Shown here one piece after another: positions 26,977-35,300 of a stretch of 64,000 nucleotides of DNA (positions within the stretch are counted from its first letter, which is position 1; each line of letters starts with the position of its first letter). The notes beneath the pieces were generated by a model. It was not told where the DNA came from. It searched no databases and was given only the letters and a program-made list of their open reading frames with translations. This DNA comes from Neisseriaceae bacterium JH1-16 (GTDB lineage Bacteria > Pseudomonadota > Gammaproteobacteria > Burkholderiales > Chromobacteriaceae). Location: the NCBI GenBank assembly GCA_025989215.1, contig JAPDNP010000001.1:434001-498000 (forward strand), given 5' to 3'. The translations under genes and the position numbers were made by a program.

Positions 26977-28316
26977 GCCGTCACCTCTTTCAGGTTGGCC
27001 GAAGGCTGGGCAACGGTCTTGCCGGCCTTGCGGGCGAGATAGAACACCACGGACACGTAGGAGAGCAGCAGCACCACGTACAGCGCCAGATACATGATCA
27101 GCGTGGTCAGGATCATCGGTGCCGGCACTTTCGACGCGGCTTCGGCGGTGGTCAGCACGCCGTACACGAGCCACGGCTGGCGGCCCATCTCGGTGACGTA
27201 CCAGCCGGCCACGGTGGCGATCCAGCCGGAGAAGGTCATCGCGATCAACAAGCGCTGCATCCAGGCGGCCGGCTCGCCGCGTTTCTTCAGCTGCCAGGCG
27301 GCCAGCCAAGCGGTGGCAAGCATCAACATGCCCATGCCGACCATCACGCGGAAGCTCCAGAACACCTTGGCCACCGGCGGGTGGCCGTCCTTGAACTCGT
27401 TCAGGCCCTTCAGCTCGCCGTCGAGCGAGTGGGTCAGAACCAGGCTGGCCAGTTTCGGCACGGTGATCGCGTAGTCGTTAGTGCGGGTTTCCTCGTTCGG
27501 GATGGCGAACAGCGTCAGCGGCGCACCCTTTTCGGTCTGCCACACGCCCTCGACCGCGGCGATCTTTTCCGGCTGGTGATGCAGGGTGTTGAGGCCGTGC
27601 TGGTCGCCGACGAAGATCTGCACCGGGATCAGGAAGGCGGCCAGGAACACGCTGCTCTTCAGCGCCTTGGTCACCGCCGGTACGCGGTCGCCGCGCAGCC
27701 AGCGATAGGCGGACAGGCCGGCGATCAGGAACGACACGGTCAGGCCCGAAGCGAGCAGCATGTGGGTGAGGCGATACGGCATCGACGGGTTGAAGATCAC
27801 CTCCAGCCAGCTGGTGACGTGTGCCTGGCCGTTGATCATCTCGAAGCCGGTCGGAGTCTGCATCCAGGAGTTGAGCACGATGATCCAGAACGCCGACACC
27901 GTGGTGCCGCCGGCCACTAGCACGGTAGCGAGTGTGTGCACCCGGTTGCTGACGCGCTTCTGGCCGAACAGCATGATGCCGAGGAAGGTGGCCTCCAGGA
28001 AGAAGGCGGTCAGCACCTCGTAGGCCAGCAGGGGGCCGGCGATATTGCCGACGGTCTGCATATAGCCCGGCCAATTGGTGCCGAACTGGAAGCTCATGGT
28101 GATGCCGGACACTACCCCCAGCGCGAAGGTGAGGGCGAACACCTTCACCCAGAAGCCGTAGGCGTCCATCCAGGCGGCGTCGCGGGTCTTGTTGAAGCGC
28201 AGCTTGAAGAACAGCAGCATCCAGCCCATCGCGATGCTGATGGTCGGAAACAGGATGTGAAAGGTGATATTGGCGCCAAACTGGATGCGCGCCAGTACCA
28301 GTGGATCGAGTTCCAT
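26973..28316 (-). CDS. cydA: Cytochrome bd-type ubiquinol oxidase subunit I, short Q-loop (CIO-like)
   Basis: This 447-residue subunit carries the haem-binding landmarks: His20 in Asn-Ile-Thr-Phe-His, and the Glu-rich segment Tyr-Glu-Val-Leu-Thr-Ala-Phe-Phe-Leu-Glu near 99-108. At 447 residues it is much shorter than E. coli CydA. It lacks the long Q-loop insertion, as in cyanide-insensitive oxidases (CioA). It overlaps the regulator gene by one base (TGATG), so the three genes are translationally linked. Confidence 0.93.
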   Translation of the reverse strand: MELDPLVLARIQFGANITFHILFPTISIAMGWMLLFFKLRFNKTRDAAWMDAYGFWVKVFALTFALGVVSGITMSFQFGTNWPGYMQTVGNIAGPLLAYEVLTAFFLEATFLGIMLFGQKRVSNRVHTLATVLVAGGTTVSAFWIIVLNSWMQTPTGFEMINGQAHVTSWLEVIFNPSMPYRLTHMLLASGLTVSFLIAGLSAYRWLRGDRVPAVTKALKSSVFLAAFLIPVQIFVGDQHGLNTLHHQPEKIAAVEGVWQTEKGAPLTLFAIPNEETRTNDYAITVPKLASLVLTHSLDGELKGLNEFKDGHPPVAKVFWSFRVMVGMGMLMLATAWLAAWQLKKRGEPAAWMQRLLIAMTFSGWIATVAGWYVTEMGRQPWLVYGVLTTAEAASKVPAPMILTTLIMYLALYVVLLLSYVSVVFYLARKAGKTVAQPSANLKEVTA

Positions 28317-28885
28317 CAGGCCTCCTCGCCGCTGTTGCGGCTGGTCTTTTTGCTAAGGGATTGGGTGAATTGCAGGACCTTGGTGACCTTGGAGCCCAGC
28401 TTCATCAGTCGCTGCAGGGTTTCCACGTCCAGGTCCTGGATGTCGGAGAACCAGCTGGTGACGAGCTCGATCAGCAGGTACATCTCTTTCATGCGCGCCT
28501 GCGCATGTTTCTCTGCGTCGCTGGCCGGGCGCTCCATCATCGCGCCGCGCAGCATGGTCAGCGTCGGCTCGACCTCGCGTTTCTTGCGCTCTTCGGCCAA
28601 CGTTCTGAAGATTTCCCAGACATCGTCCGGGGTGGAGAAGTATTCGCGGCGGTCGCCCGGGAAGTGCTGCAGCTTCACCAGCCGCCAGGATTCGAGTTCC
28701 TTCAAGCCCATGCTGACGTTGGAGCGCGAGAAGCCCAGGCTTTCGGCGATTTCATCGGCGTTGATCGGTCGCTCTGACACGTAGAGCAGGGCATAGATCT
28801 GGCCGACGGTGCGATTGATGCCCCAGCGGCTGCCCATCTCGCCGAAATGCAGCACGAAGGACTGTACGAGTGGTGGTGTGTTCAT
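28316..28885 (-). CDS. GbsR/MarR-type transcriptional regulator of the cyd operon
   Basis: This 189-residue protein has the N-terminal winged helix of the GbsR family (Ala-Glu-Ser-Leu-Gly-Phe-Ser-Arg-Ser-Asn-Val-Ser near residues 45-56). A helical C-terminal half probably forms dimers. It is the first gene of the cyd operon. A perfect inverted repeat lies between its promoter and its start, so autoregulation is likely. The basic Ser/Lys-rich C-terminus is unstructured. Confidence 0.85.
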   Translation of the reverse strand: MNTPPLVQSFVLHFGEMGSRWGINRTVGQIYALLYVSERPINADEIAESLGFSRSNVSMGLKELESWRLVKLQHFPGDRREYFSTPDDVWEIFRTLAEERKKREVEPTLTMLRGAMMERPASDAEKHAQARMKEMYLLIELVTSWFSDIQDLDVETLQRLMKLGSKVTKVLQFTQSLSKKTSRNSGEEA

Positions 28886-28897
28886 GATCTTCGCAAT

Positions 28898-28955
28898 TTT
28901 CAGTAATTTCTGAAAGTTTGATAAAGATCATAGTTTCGCGACAAGAAAGGGTCAA
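28898..28955 (-). promoter_or_regulatory. Promoter and two operator candidates of the cyd operon
   Basis: On the minus strand, TTGACC (28955-28950) and TATGAT (28932-28927) are spaced by 17 bp, a strong sigma-70 promoter. TTGAT-AAAG-ATCAT at 28918-28931 matches the FNR/Anr box except for one base and overlaps the -10 and start region, a position suited to repression without oxygen. TTTCAG-TAATTT-CTGAAA at 28898-28915 is a perfect inverted repeat that the encoded GbsR-type regulator may bind. Confidence 0.7.
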
Positions 28956-29098
28956 TGGCGCGACGAGAAAATAGTCAGGGCCGGACGAGAAGCCCATTCA
29001 AATCATGGGTATGCCAATAAAATGGCGCGTGAAGGCGCCGTGCCCGAGAGGAAGCGGGCAGGCACTCGTGGGGGATAGCTGGGAGAGAAAAGACGGGA

Positions 29099-29341
29099 CT
29101 AGCCGGCCGCGTCGAGCAGGCCGCGGCCCTTGTCGGTCAGCCACAACAGGCGGCGCGCGCCGTCCTCGCGCAGCTCGACAAGACCCGGCCCTGGCAGCGT
29201 CGGGCTGTCGCCCAGGGCCGCCAGCAGCCGGTAGAGCTCGCTCTGGCCGAGGCCCAGCGCCTTGCAAGCGCGCGGCAGCGACACGCCGTCCTGTTCGGCC
29301 AACAGCGCGAGCAGGGCGAGGGCCTGGTCCTGCGGGCTCAC
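29099..29341 (-). CDS. Small winged-helix protein partnered with FdhF-like enzyme
   Basis: This 80-residue frame folds in prediction-like fashion into a winged helix: helix (Ala-Leu-Ala-Leu-Leu-Ala-Leu-Leu-Ala-Glu), Ser-Leu-Pro-Arg-Ala-Cys-Lys-Ala-Leu-Gly turn, recognition-like helix with Ser-Glu-Leu-Tyr-Arg-Leu-Leu, then a beta wing (Leu-Leu-Trp-Leu-Thr-Asp-Lys-Gly). It overlaps the molybdoenzyme gene by 4 bp and must be co-translated. It may be a regulator or an accessory factor of that enzyme; the sequence does not decide. Confidence 0.65.
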   Translation of the reverse strand: MSPQDQALALLALLAEQDGVSLPRACKALGLGQSELYRLLAALGDSPTLPGPGLVELREDGARRLLWLTDKGRGLLDAAG

Positions 29342-31587
29342 GCGGCGGCGCTCAGCCGCACCGGGATCGACTTCGAGGCCGGGGTGCGCGCCCGGTCGGC
29401 GAAGTTGGACAGGGGAACCAGCGCGTTGGTCTCGGGGAAGTAGCTGGCGATGCAGCCGTCCGGGATGTCGTACTCGACCAGGAGGAAACGCTTCGCCACC
29501 CGTTCACCGTCGTCCCACAGCGAGGTCATGTCCACCCACTGGCCGGCTTGCATGCCGAGTCGCGCCAGATCCTGCTTGTTGATGAAGCAGACGCGGCGAT
29601 GGCCGAATACGCCGCGGTAGCGGTCGTCGAGGCCATAGACGGTGGTGTTGTACTGGTCGTGGCTGCGCACCGTCATCAGGTTGAACAGCGGGCCGGCACC
29701 CGGCTTGGGCTCGAAGCGGCGCCGGTCCGGAAGCGGGTGCGAGATCAAGCGCGCGCGGGCGTCGGCGGTCCGCCAGCGCTGCTCGCGCGCGGCGTTGCCG
29801 AGATAAAAGCCGCCCGGCACGTGCACCCGCGCGTTGAAGTCGGCGAAGCCGTCGACCACCTCGGCGATCTTGTCACGAATGCGGTCGTAGTCCTCCACCA
29901 GCCACAGCCACGGTGTCTTGCTGGCGGGCAGCGTGGCGGCCGCGAGGCGCGCGACGATGGCCGGCTCGGACAGCAGCTTGGCCGAAGCAGGGGCGTTCAT
30001 GCCGGTGGAGATGTGCACCATGCTCATCGAGTCTTCCACCGTCACGCCCTGCACGCCGCCCGCCTGGCGGTCGATCTCGGTGCGGCCGAGGCAGGGCAGG
30101 ATCAGTGCCTGCTCGCCGTGCACCAGGTGCGAGCGGTTGAGTTTGGTGGTGACGTGGACGGTGAGGCGGCAGTTGCGCAGCGCCTGGTGGGTGCGCTCGG
30201 TGTCCGGCGTGGCGGTGGCGAAGTTGCCGCCCATGCCGAAGAACACCTTACCTTCGCCGGCCAGCATCGCCCCGATCGCGCCGACCACGTCGTGGCCATG
30301 CTCGCGCGGCGGGGCAAAGTCGAACGCCGCGCCGAGCTTGTCGAGGAAGGCGGCCGCCGGCTTCTCGTTGATGCCCATGGTGCGGTCGCCCTGCACATTG
30401 GAGTGGCCGCGCACCGGGCAGGCGCCGGCGCCGGGCTTGCCGATATTGCCCTTCAGCAACAGCAGGTTGACGATCATCTGGATCGTCGCCACCGAGTGGC
30501 GGTGCTGGGTGATGCCCATGCCCCAGGTGCAGATGGTGGCCTTGCTCGCGGCGTAGACGGCGGCCGCCTCGCGGATCTGCGCCTCGGTCAGCCCCGACGA
30601 TTCCTCCAGCGCCGGCCAGGCCTCCATCAACACCTCGTCGCGCAGTGCGTCGAAACCATCGGTGTGCGCGGCGATGAAGTCGTGATCGAGCGCGCCGCTT
30701 TCTAGCAGCACCTTGATGATGCCCTTCACCACGGCCAGGTCCCCGCCGATGCGCGGCTGGAAGTACAGCGAGGCGAGATTCGTCGCACCGCCGGTCAGCA
30801 TCTCCACCGGGCTTTGCGGGTCGGTGAAGCGCTCCAGCCCGCGCTCCTTCAGCGGGTTGAACACCACGATGCGGCAGCCGCGCTTGGCCGCTTCGCGCAG
30901 CTCGCCGAGCATGCGCGGGTGGTTGGTGCCGGGGTTCTGGCCGAAGATGAAGATCGCCTCGGCCTGGGTGAAGTCCTCCAGCGTGACCGTGCCCTTGCCG
31001 ACGCCGATCGCCTCGATCATGCCGACGCCGGACGGCTCGTGGCACATATTCGAGCAGTCGGGCAGGTTGTTGGTGCCGAACTCGCGGGCGAACAGCTGGT
31101 AGAGGAAGGCCGCCTCGTTGGAGGTGCGCCCGGAGGTGTAGAACAACGCCTGGTTTGGGTGGTCGAGCGCGTTCAGTTCGCGCGCGATCAGCGCAAAGGT
31201 GTCGTCCCAGCCGATCGGCTGGTAATGGTCGCTGGCCGCGTCGTACACCATCGGCTCGGTGAGCCGGCCCTGTGATTCCAGGAAGTAGTCGTCCTGTTCG
31301 GCCAACCAGGCGACGCTGTGTTGGGCGAAGAACGCCGCGTCAACGGTGCGCTTGGTCGCCTCGGCGGCGACGGCCTTGACGCCGTTTTCGCAGAACTCGA
31401 AGGTGGAATGGTGGTTGCGGTCGGGCCACGCGCAGCCCGGGCAGTCGAAGCCGTCCGGCTGGTTGGAGTGCAACAGGGTGGTGACGCCCTTGGTCAGGAT
31501 GCCCTGTTCGGCAATGTGCTTGAGCGAGCTTTTCAGGGCGCCCCAGCCACCGGCCGGCTGCTTGTAGAGTTTGATGCGCTGAGTCAC
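29338..31587 (-). CDS. FdhF/YdeP-family molybdopterin oxidoreductase
   Basis: This 749-residue enzyme belongs to the FdhF/YdeP group of molybdopterin (bis-MGD) oxidoreductases. Cys49-Pro-Gly-Cys52 near the N-terminus, Cys-Ser-Asn-Met-Cys-His-Glu-Pro-Ser-Gly, and a C-terminal molybdopterin dinucleotide-binding domain (Val-Arg-Ser-His-Asp-Gln-Tyr-Asn-Thr-Thr) are visible. It lacks the four-cysteine N-terminal cluster pattern of true formate dehydrogenases. YdeP relatives are linked to acid resistance but their substrate is unknown. No fdhD or electron-transfer subunit is adjacent. Confidence 0.88.
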   Translation of the reverse strand: MTQRIKLYKQPAGGWGALKSSLKHIAEQGILTKGVTTLLHSNQPDGFDCPGCAWPDRNHHSTFEFCENGVKAVAAEATKRTVDAAFFAQHSVAWLAEQDDYFLESQGRLTEPMVYDAASDHYQPIGWDDTFALIARELNALDHPNQALFYTSGRTSNEAAFLYQLFAREFGTNNLPDCSNMCHEPSGVGMIEAIGVGKGTVTLEDFTQAEAIFIFGQNPGTNHPRMLGELREAAKRGCRIVVFNPLKERGLERFTDPQSPVEMLTGGATNLASLYFQPRIGGDLAVVKGIIKVLLESGALDHDFIAAHTDGFDALRDEVLMEAWPALEESSGLTEAQIREAAAVYAASKATICTWGMGITQHRHSVATIQMIVNLLLLKGNIGKPGAGACPVRGHSNVQGDRTMGINEKPAAAFLDKLGAAFDFAPPREHGHDVVGAIGAMLAGEGKVFFGMGGNFATATPDTERTHQALRNCRLTVHVTTKLNRSHLVHGEQALILPCLGRTEIDRQAGGVQGVTVEDSMSMVHISTGMNAPASAKLLSEPAIVARLAAATLPASKTPWLWLVEDYDRIRDKIAEVVDGFADFNARVHVPGGFYLGNAAREQRWRTADARARLISHPLPDRRRFEPKPGAGPLFNLMTVRSHDQYNTTVYGLDDRYRGVFGHRRVCFINKQDLARLGMQAGQWVDMTSLWDDGERVAKRFLLVEYDIPDGCIASYFPETNALVPLSNFADRARTPASKSIPVRLSAAA

Positions 31588-31705
31588 GGTGTCGACGCGG
31601 GTGAGCGCGTGGAGAATCGAGAGATGGGCCGATTATCGCAGATCGACGGGCAAGGTTGGCCGAACCGTTCGGAATTCGACCAATCTTGCACCTAATACGT
31701 TGTAC

Positions 31706-32860
31706 TTACAGCGCCGCGAGCGCCTGTTCGAGGTCGGCGATCAGCGCCGCCTCGCTCTCGATGCCCACCGATAGTCGGATCAGGCTGTCGTCGATGCCGA
31801 GTGCGGCGCGGCGTTCGGCCGGCAGGCCGGCGTGGGTCATCTTGGCCGGTACGCACGCCAGGCTCTCCACCCCGCCCAGGCTTTCGGCCAAGGTAAACAG
31901 CCGGCTCTTCGCCAACACCCGTTGCACCGCAGCCGCGTCGCCACGCAGGCGGAACGACACGATGCCGCCGTAGCCGTTCTGCATCTGGCGGCGCGCCAGC
32001 TCGTGTTGCGGGTGGCTTTCCAGACCCGGGTAGAACACCCGCTCGACATCCGGCTGCGCTTCTAGCCAGCGCGCGATCGCCAGCGCATTGCGGCTGTGCT
32101 GCTCGACGCGTAGCGCCAGCGTGCGGATGCCGCGCAGCACCAGGAAGCTCGGGAAGGCGTCGAGGATGGCGCCGGTGGCGTTGTGCAGGAAGGCGAGCTG
32201 CTCGGCGAGGTCCGGGCGGTCCTGCGCCACCACCGCAACGCCGGCGATCACGTCGGAATGGCCGTTCAGGTACTTGGTCGCCGAGTGCAGCGAGATATCG
32301 AAGCCGTAGGAGAGCGGCTGCTGCAGCACCGGCGAGGCGAAGGTATTGTCGACGACGGCAATCAGGCCGTGGCGCTTGGCGATGGCCGACAGTGCGGCGA
32401 GGTCGGCCAGCTTGTTGAGCGGATTGGACGGCGTCTCGACCCACAGCAATCGGGTATTCGGACGGATCGCCGCTTCCAGCGCCGGAAGGTCGGCCGAATC
32501 GACATAGCTGACGTCCAGGTTGGCCGAAGGTTTGCGCACCTGGTCGAACAGTCGCACGGTGCCACCGTACAGATCATCGATGGCGACGATGTGGCTGCCG
32601 ACCGGCAACAGGTCGAGCACGGTGGCGATGGCAGCCAGGCCCGAGGCGAACGCGTAGCCCTGGCGGCCGCCCTCCAGCTCGGCAACGGCGCGTTCCAGCG
32701 CCTCGCGGGTGGGGTTCTGCGAGCGCGAGTATTCGTAGCCGCTGTGCTCGCCCGGCGCCTGCTGGCGGTAGGTCGAGGTGGCGTAGATCGGCGGGATCAC
32801 CGCGCCGAAGGCGTCGTGGTGCAGGCCGGCGGTAACCGACAGGGTGTGGAAGTCGCTCAT
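31706..32860 (-). CDS. Cystathionine gamma-lyase / gamma-synthase family enzyme
   Basis: This 384-residue PLP enzyme belongs to the Cys/Met metabolism family. The PLP lysine is Lys196 in Ser-Ala-Thr-Lys-Tyr-Leu-Asn-Gly-His-Ser-Asp, and the Tyr-Ser-Arg near residue 44 binds phosphate. AAGGAA before ATG 32860 selects the start; the longer frame is unsupported. Downstream of a cystathionine beta-synthase gene, the lyase role (cystathionine to cysteine) is most likely, completing reverse transsulfuration. Gamma-synthase activity cannot be excluded from sequence alone. Confidence 0.88.
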   Translation of the reverse strand: MSDFHTLSVTAGLHHDAFGAVIPPIYATSTYRQQAPGEHSGYEYSRSQNPTREALERAVAELEGGRQGYAFASGLAAIATVLDLLPVGSHIVAIDDLYGGTVRLFDQVRKPSANLDVSYVDSADLPALEAAIRPNTRLLWVETPSNPLNKLADLAALSAIAKRHGLIAVVDNTFASPVLQQPLSYGFDISLHSATKYLNGHSDVIAGVAVVAQDRPDLAEQLAFLHNATGAILDAFPSFLVLRGIRTLALRVEQHSRNALAIARWLEAQPDVERVFYPGLESHPQHELARRQMQNGYGGIVSFRLRGDAAAVQRVLAKSRLFTLAESLGGVESLACVPAKMTHAGLPAERRAALGIDDSLIRLSVGIESEAALIADLEQALAAL

Positions 32861-32928
32861 GGGGATTCCTTGTCTGGCCGCCGCGCGTTGATTTAAAGCG
32901 CGGCCGTTTTCGTTAAGAGGCGCTGAGA

Positions 32929-32980
32929 AACCCCAGCGTTGCGGTCCCGGCAAGGCCGGGCAACAACGCCGGAAGGGGTT
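32929..32980 (-). ncRNA. Structured intergenic element A between transsulfuration genes
   Basis: Three nested stems, AACCCC/GGGGTT, GCGTTG/CAACGC and CCCGGC/GCCGGG, fold into a long hairpin that overlaps the stop codon of the cystathionine beta-synthase gene. It shares the 14-mer CGGCAAGGCCGGGC and a GGTCCC block with element B at 36404-36494. No T run follows on the minus strand. It could be an attenuator or an mRNA-processing or stabilising element. I do not recognise a known riboswitch. Confidence 0.5.
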
Positions 32981-34361
32981 ATCCGTGGCTTGTATGGCGG
33001 GTCAGCCGCTGGCGCCAATAAGTCAACAGGTCCGCCTGCGTGATCAGGCCGACGAAGCGATCGCCGTCGATCACCAGCGCGGTCAAATCGTCGTTGAACA
33101 GCTGCAGCAGGTCCTGCACCGAGGCGTCGGGCGACAGCACCCGCACCTGGCTCGTCATCGCCTTGGACACCGGCTCGAGGAAGTTCTCCGGCTCGCCGTG
33201 CACGAATACGAGCAGGTCCCACTCGTCGAGAATGCCGACCACCCGGCCGTCGACGAGCACCGGCAGCTGCGAGATGTCGTTCAGGCGCATGCGCTGGTAG
33301 ACCTGGATCAGTTGTTCGTCCGGCGCACACACGACGGCCTCGCCGCGCGCATGCTTGCGCGGGATCAGGTCGGTGATGTTGCCGACCTGGGGCAACGTCA
33401 GCAGGCCCTGATCGAACAGCCAGGCGTCGTTGTAGAACTTCGACAGATACTTGTTGCCGCTGTCGCAGACGAAGGTGACCACGCGCTTGCGCTCGGTCTG
33501 GGCGCGGCAGTAGCGCAGCGCGGCGGCGACCAGGGTGCCCGACGAGGAGCCTGCCAGGATGCCTTCGTGATGCAGCAGGTCGCGGGCGGTGTCGAAGCTT
33601 TCCTTGTCGCTGATGCTGTGGGCGGCACCGACGCGCGACAGATCCGCCTGCGACGGCACGAAGTCCTCGCCGATGCCCTCGACCAGCCAGCTGCCGGCCT
33701 CTCCGTGGCTGCCGGTGTTGATCACGTCGGCCAGGATCGAACCCGCAGGGTCGGCCAGCACGAACTCGGTGGCGGGCGAGTGCTTGGCGAAGAAGCGCGA
33801 CAGGCCGGTGAGCGTGCCGCCCGTGCCGACGCCGACGACGATGGCGTCGATCTCGTGGTCGAGCTGCTCCCACAGCTCGGGCGCGGTGCCGGTCTCGTGC
33901 GCCAGCGGGTTGACCGGGTTGTTGAACTGGTCGATGTAGTAGGCGCCCGGCGTTTCGCTGGCGATGCGCGCGGCCAGGTCCTGGTAGTACTCGGGGTGGC
34001 CCTTGCCGACGTCGGAGCGGGTCAGCACCACGTGGGCGCCGAGCGCCTGCAGGTGCAGGATCTTTTCGCGGCTCATCTTGTCGGGCACCACCAGCGTCAG
34101 CTGGTAGCCCTTGCGCACGGCGACCAGCGCGAGCGCGAGGCCAGTGTTGCCGGCGGTGGCCTCGATGATGGTGCCGCCCGGCTTGAGCAGGCCGTCACGC
34201 TCGGCCGCCTCGATCATCGACAGCGCGATGCGGTCCTTGATCGACCCGCCAGGGTTCTGGCTTTCCAGCTTCAAGTACAGCTCGCACGGCCCGGTGTCAA
34301 GCTGGGTGACCCTGACGACCGGGGTGTTGCCGATCAGGGCCAGTACGGAGGAGTAAGACAT
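32979..34361 (-). CDS. Cystathionine beta-synthase with C-terminal CBS domains
   Basis: This 460-residue protein has an N-terminal PLP fold (Lys42 in Gly-Gly-Ser-Ile-Lys-Asp-Arg; Gly-Thr-Gly-Gly-Thr phosphate loop near 180) and a C-terminal pair of CBS domains from about residue 340. The enzyme joins homocysteine and serine to cystathionine, the first step of reverse transsulfuration. AGGT precedes ATG 34361. Unlike the animal enzyme it lacks the N-terminal haem domain. Next to MetQ genes and a lyase gene, it points to cysteine supply from methionine. Confidence 0.92.
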   Translation of the reverse strand: MSYSSVLALIGNTPVVRVTQLDTGPCELYLKLESQNPGGSIKDRIALSMIEAAERDGLLKPGGTIIEATAGNTGLALALVAVRKGYQLTLVVPDKMSREKILHLQALGAHVVLTRSDVGKGHPEYYQDLAARIASETPGAYYIDQFNNPVNPLAHETGTAPELWEQLDHEIDAIVVGVGTGGTLTGLSRFFAKHSPATEFVLADPAGSILADVINTGSHGEAGSWLVEGIGEDFVPSQADLSRVGAAHSISDKESFDTARDLLHHEGILAGSSSGTLVAAALRYCRAQTERKRVVTFVCDSGNKYLSKFYNDAWLFDQGLLTLPQVGNITDLIPRKHARGEAVVCAPDEQLIQVYQRMRLNDISQLPVLVDGRVVGILDEWDLLVFVHGEPENFLEPVSKAMTSQVRVLSPDASVQDLLQLFNDDLTALVIDGDRFVGLITQADLLTYWRQRLTRHTSHG

Positions 34362-34474
34362 AGTGTTACCTGCGTTGGTCGGCTCTTGTGGAGCCGGGGT
34401 TACGGATGCCGTCTTGGGGCGGGGAGTGCGGCCGGCGGGTAGAGGATTGCTCCGCCGCACCGGGTGCTATCAGC

Positions 34475-35257
34475 TTAGAACACCGGTACCACGGCGCCCT
34501 GATAGCGGCTGTCGATGTACTGGCGCACGTCGTTCGACGTCAGTGCGGCGACCAGCTTCTTCAGCGCCGGGCTGTTGCGGTTGTCTTGGCGCGCGACCAG
34601 GATGTTGGCGTACGGCGACTGGCTGTCCTCGATGAAGAGCGCATCGCGGCGCGGCTTCAGGCCGATCTGCAGCGCGTAGTTGGTATTGATCAGCGCCAGG
34701 TCTACCTGGTCTAGCACGCGCGGCAGCGTCGCGCCTTCCAACTCGCGGATCTGCAGCTTCTTCGGATTGGCGACGATGTCGCGCGCGGTGGACAGGATGT
34801 TGTTCGGGTCGCGCAGCCGGATCAGGCCGTTCTTCTGCAATAAGAGCAGCGCCCGCGCCGCATTGGACGGGTCGTTCGGCACCGCCACCACCGCGCCGTC
34901 GCGCAGCTCGGAAAGCTTGCCGATCTTGCGCGAGTACGCGCCGAACGGTTCGACGTGGATCGCCGCCACCGATACGAGAGACGTGCCCTTGGCTTTGTTG
35001 AAGCCGTCGAGGAAGGGCTTGTGCTGGAAGTAGTTGGCGTCGAGCTCCTTCTGCGCGACGGCGAAGTTTTCCTGCTGACCGTTGGTGAACACCTTCACCT
35101 GCAGCGTGATGCCTTCACGGGCGAGCGCCGGCTTGATGTGCTCCAAAATCTCGGCGTGCGGCACCGCTTCGGCGCCGACGGTGAGCGTGTCGGCCTGGGC
35201 TGCCAGGCTCGCGGAAATGCCCAGGAGCGTGGCGATTAACAGCTGTCGGGTCTTCAT
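34475..35257 (-). CDS. metQ: MetQ-family substrate-binding protein (copy 1)
   Basis: This 260-residue protein has a signal peptide ending near Ala-Gln-Ala-Asp (residues 20-23) and the NlpA/MetQ fold. Pro-His-Ala-Glu-Ile-Leu near residues 33-38, Asp-Ala-Asn-Tyr-Phe-Gln-His and Pro-Asn-Asp-Pro-Ser-Asn are hallmarks. There is no lipobox Cys, so it is a soluble periplasmic form. It normally delivers methionine to MetNI, but no metN or metI gene is in the window. It sits 43 bp after the oxygenase gene and 113 bp before the cystathionine beta-synthase gene. Confidence 0.9.
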   Translation of the reverse strand: MKTRQLLIATLLGISASLAAQADTLTVGAEAVPHAEILEHIKPALAREGITLQVKVFTNGQQENFAVAQKELDANYFQHKPFLDGFNKAKGTSLVSVAAIHVEPFGAYSRKIGKLSELRDGAVVAVPNDPSNAARALLLLQKNGLIRLRDPNNILSTARDIVANPKKLQIRELEGATLPRVLDQVDLALINTNYALQIGLKPRRDALFIEDSQSPYANILVARQDNRNSPALKKLVAALTSNDVRQYIDSRYQGAVVPVF

Positions 35258-35300
35258 AGGATTCTTCCCCCTGATAACGGATCAACGTTGGCCGAAAGGC

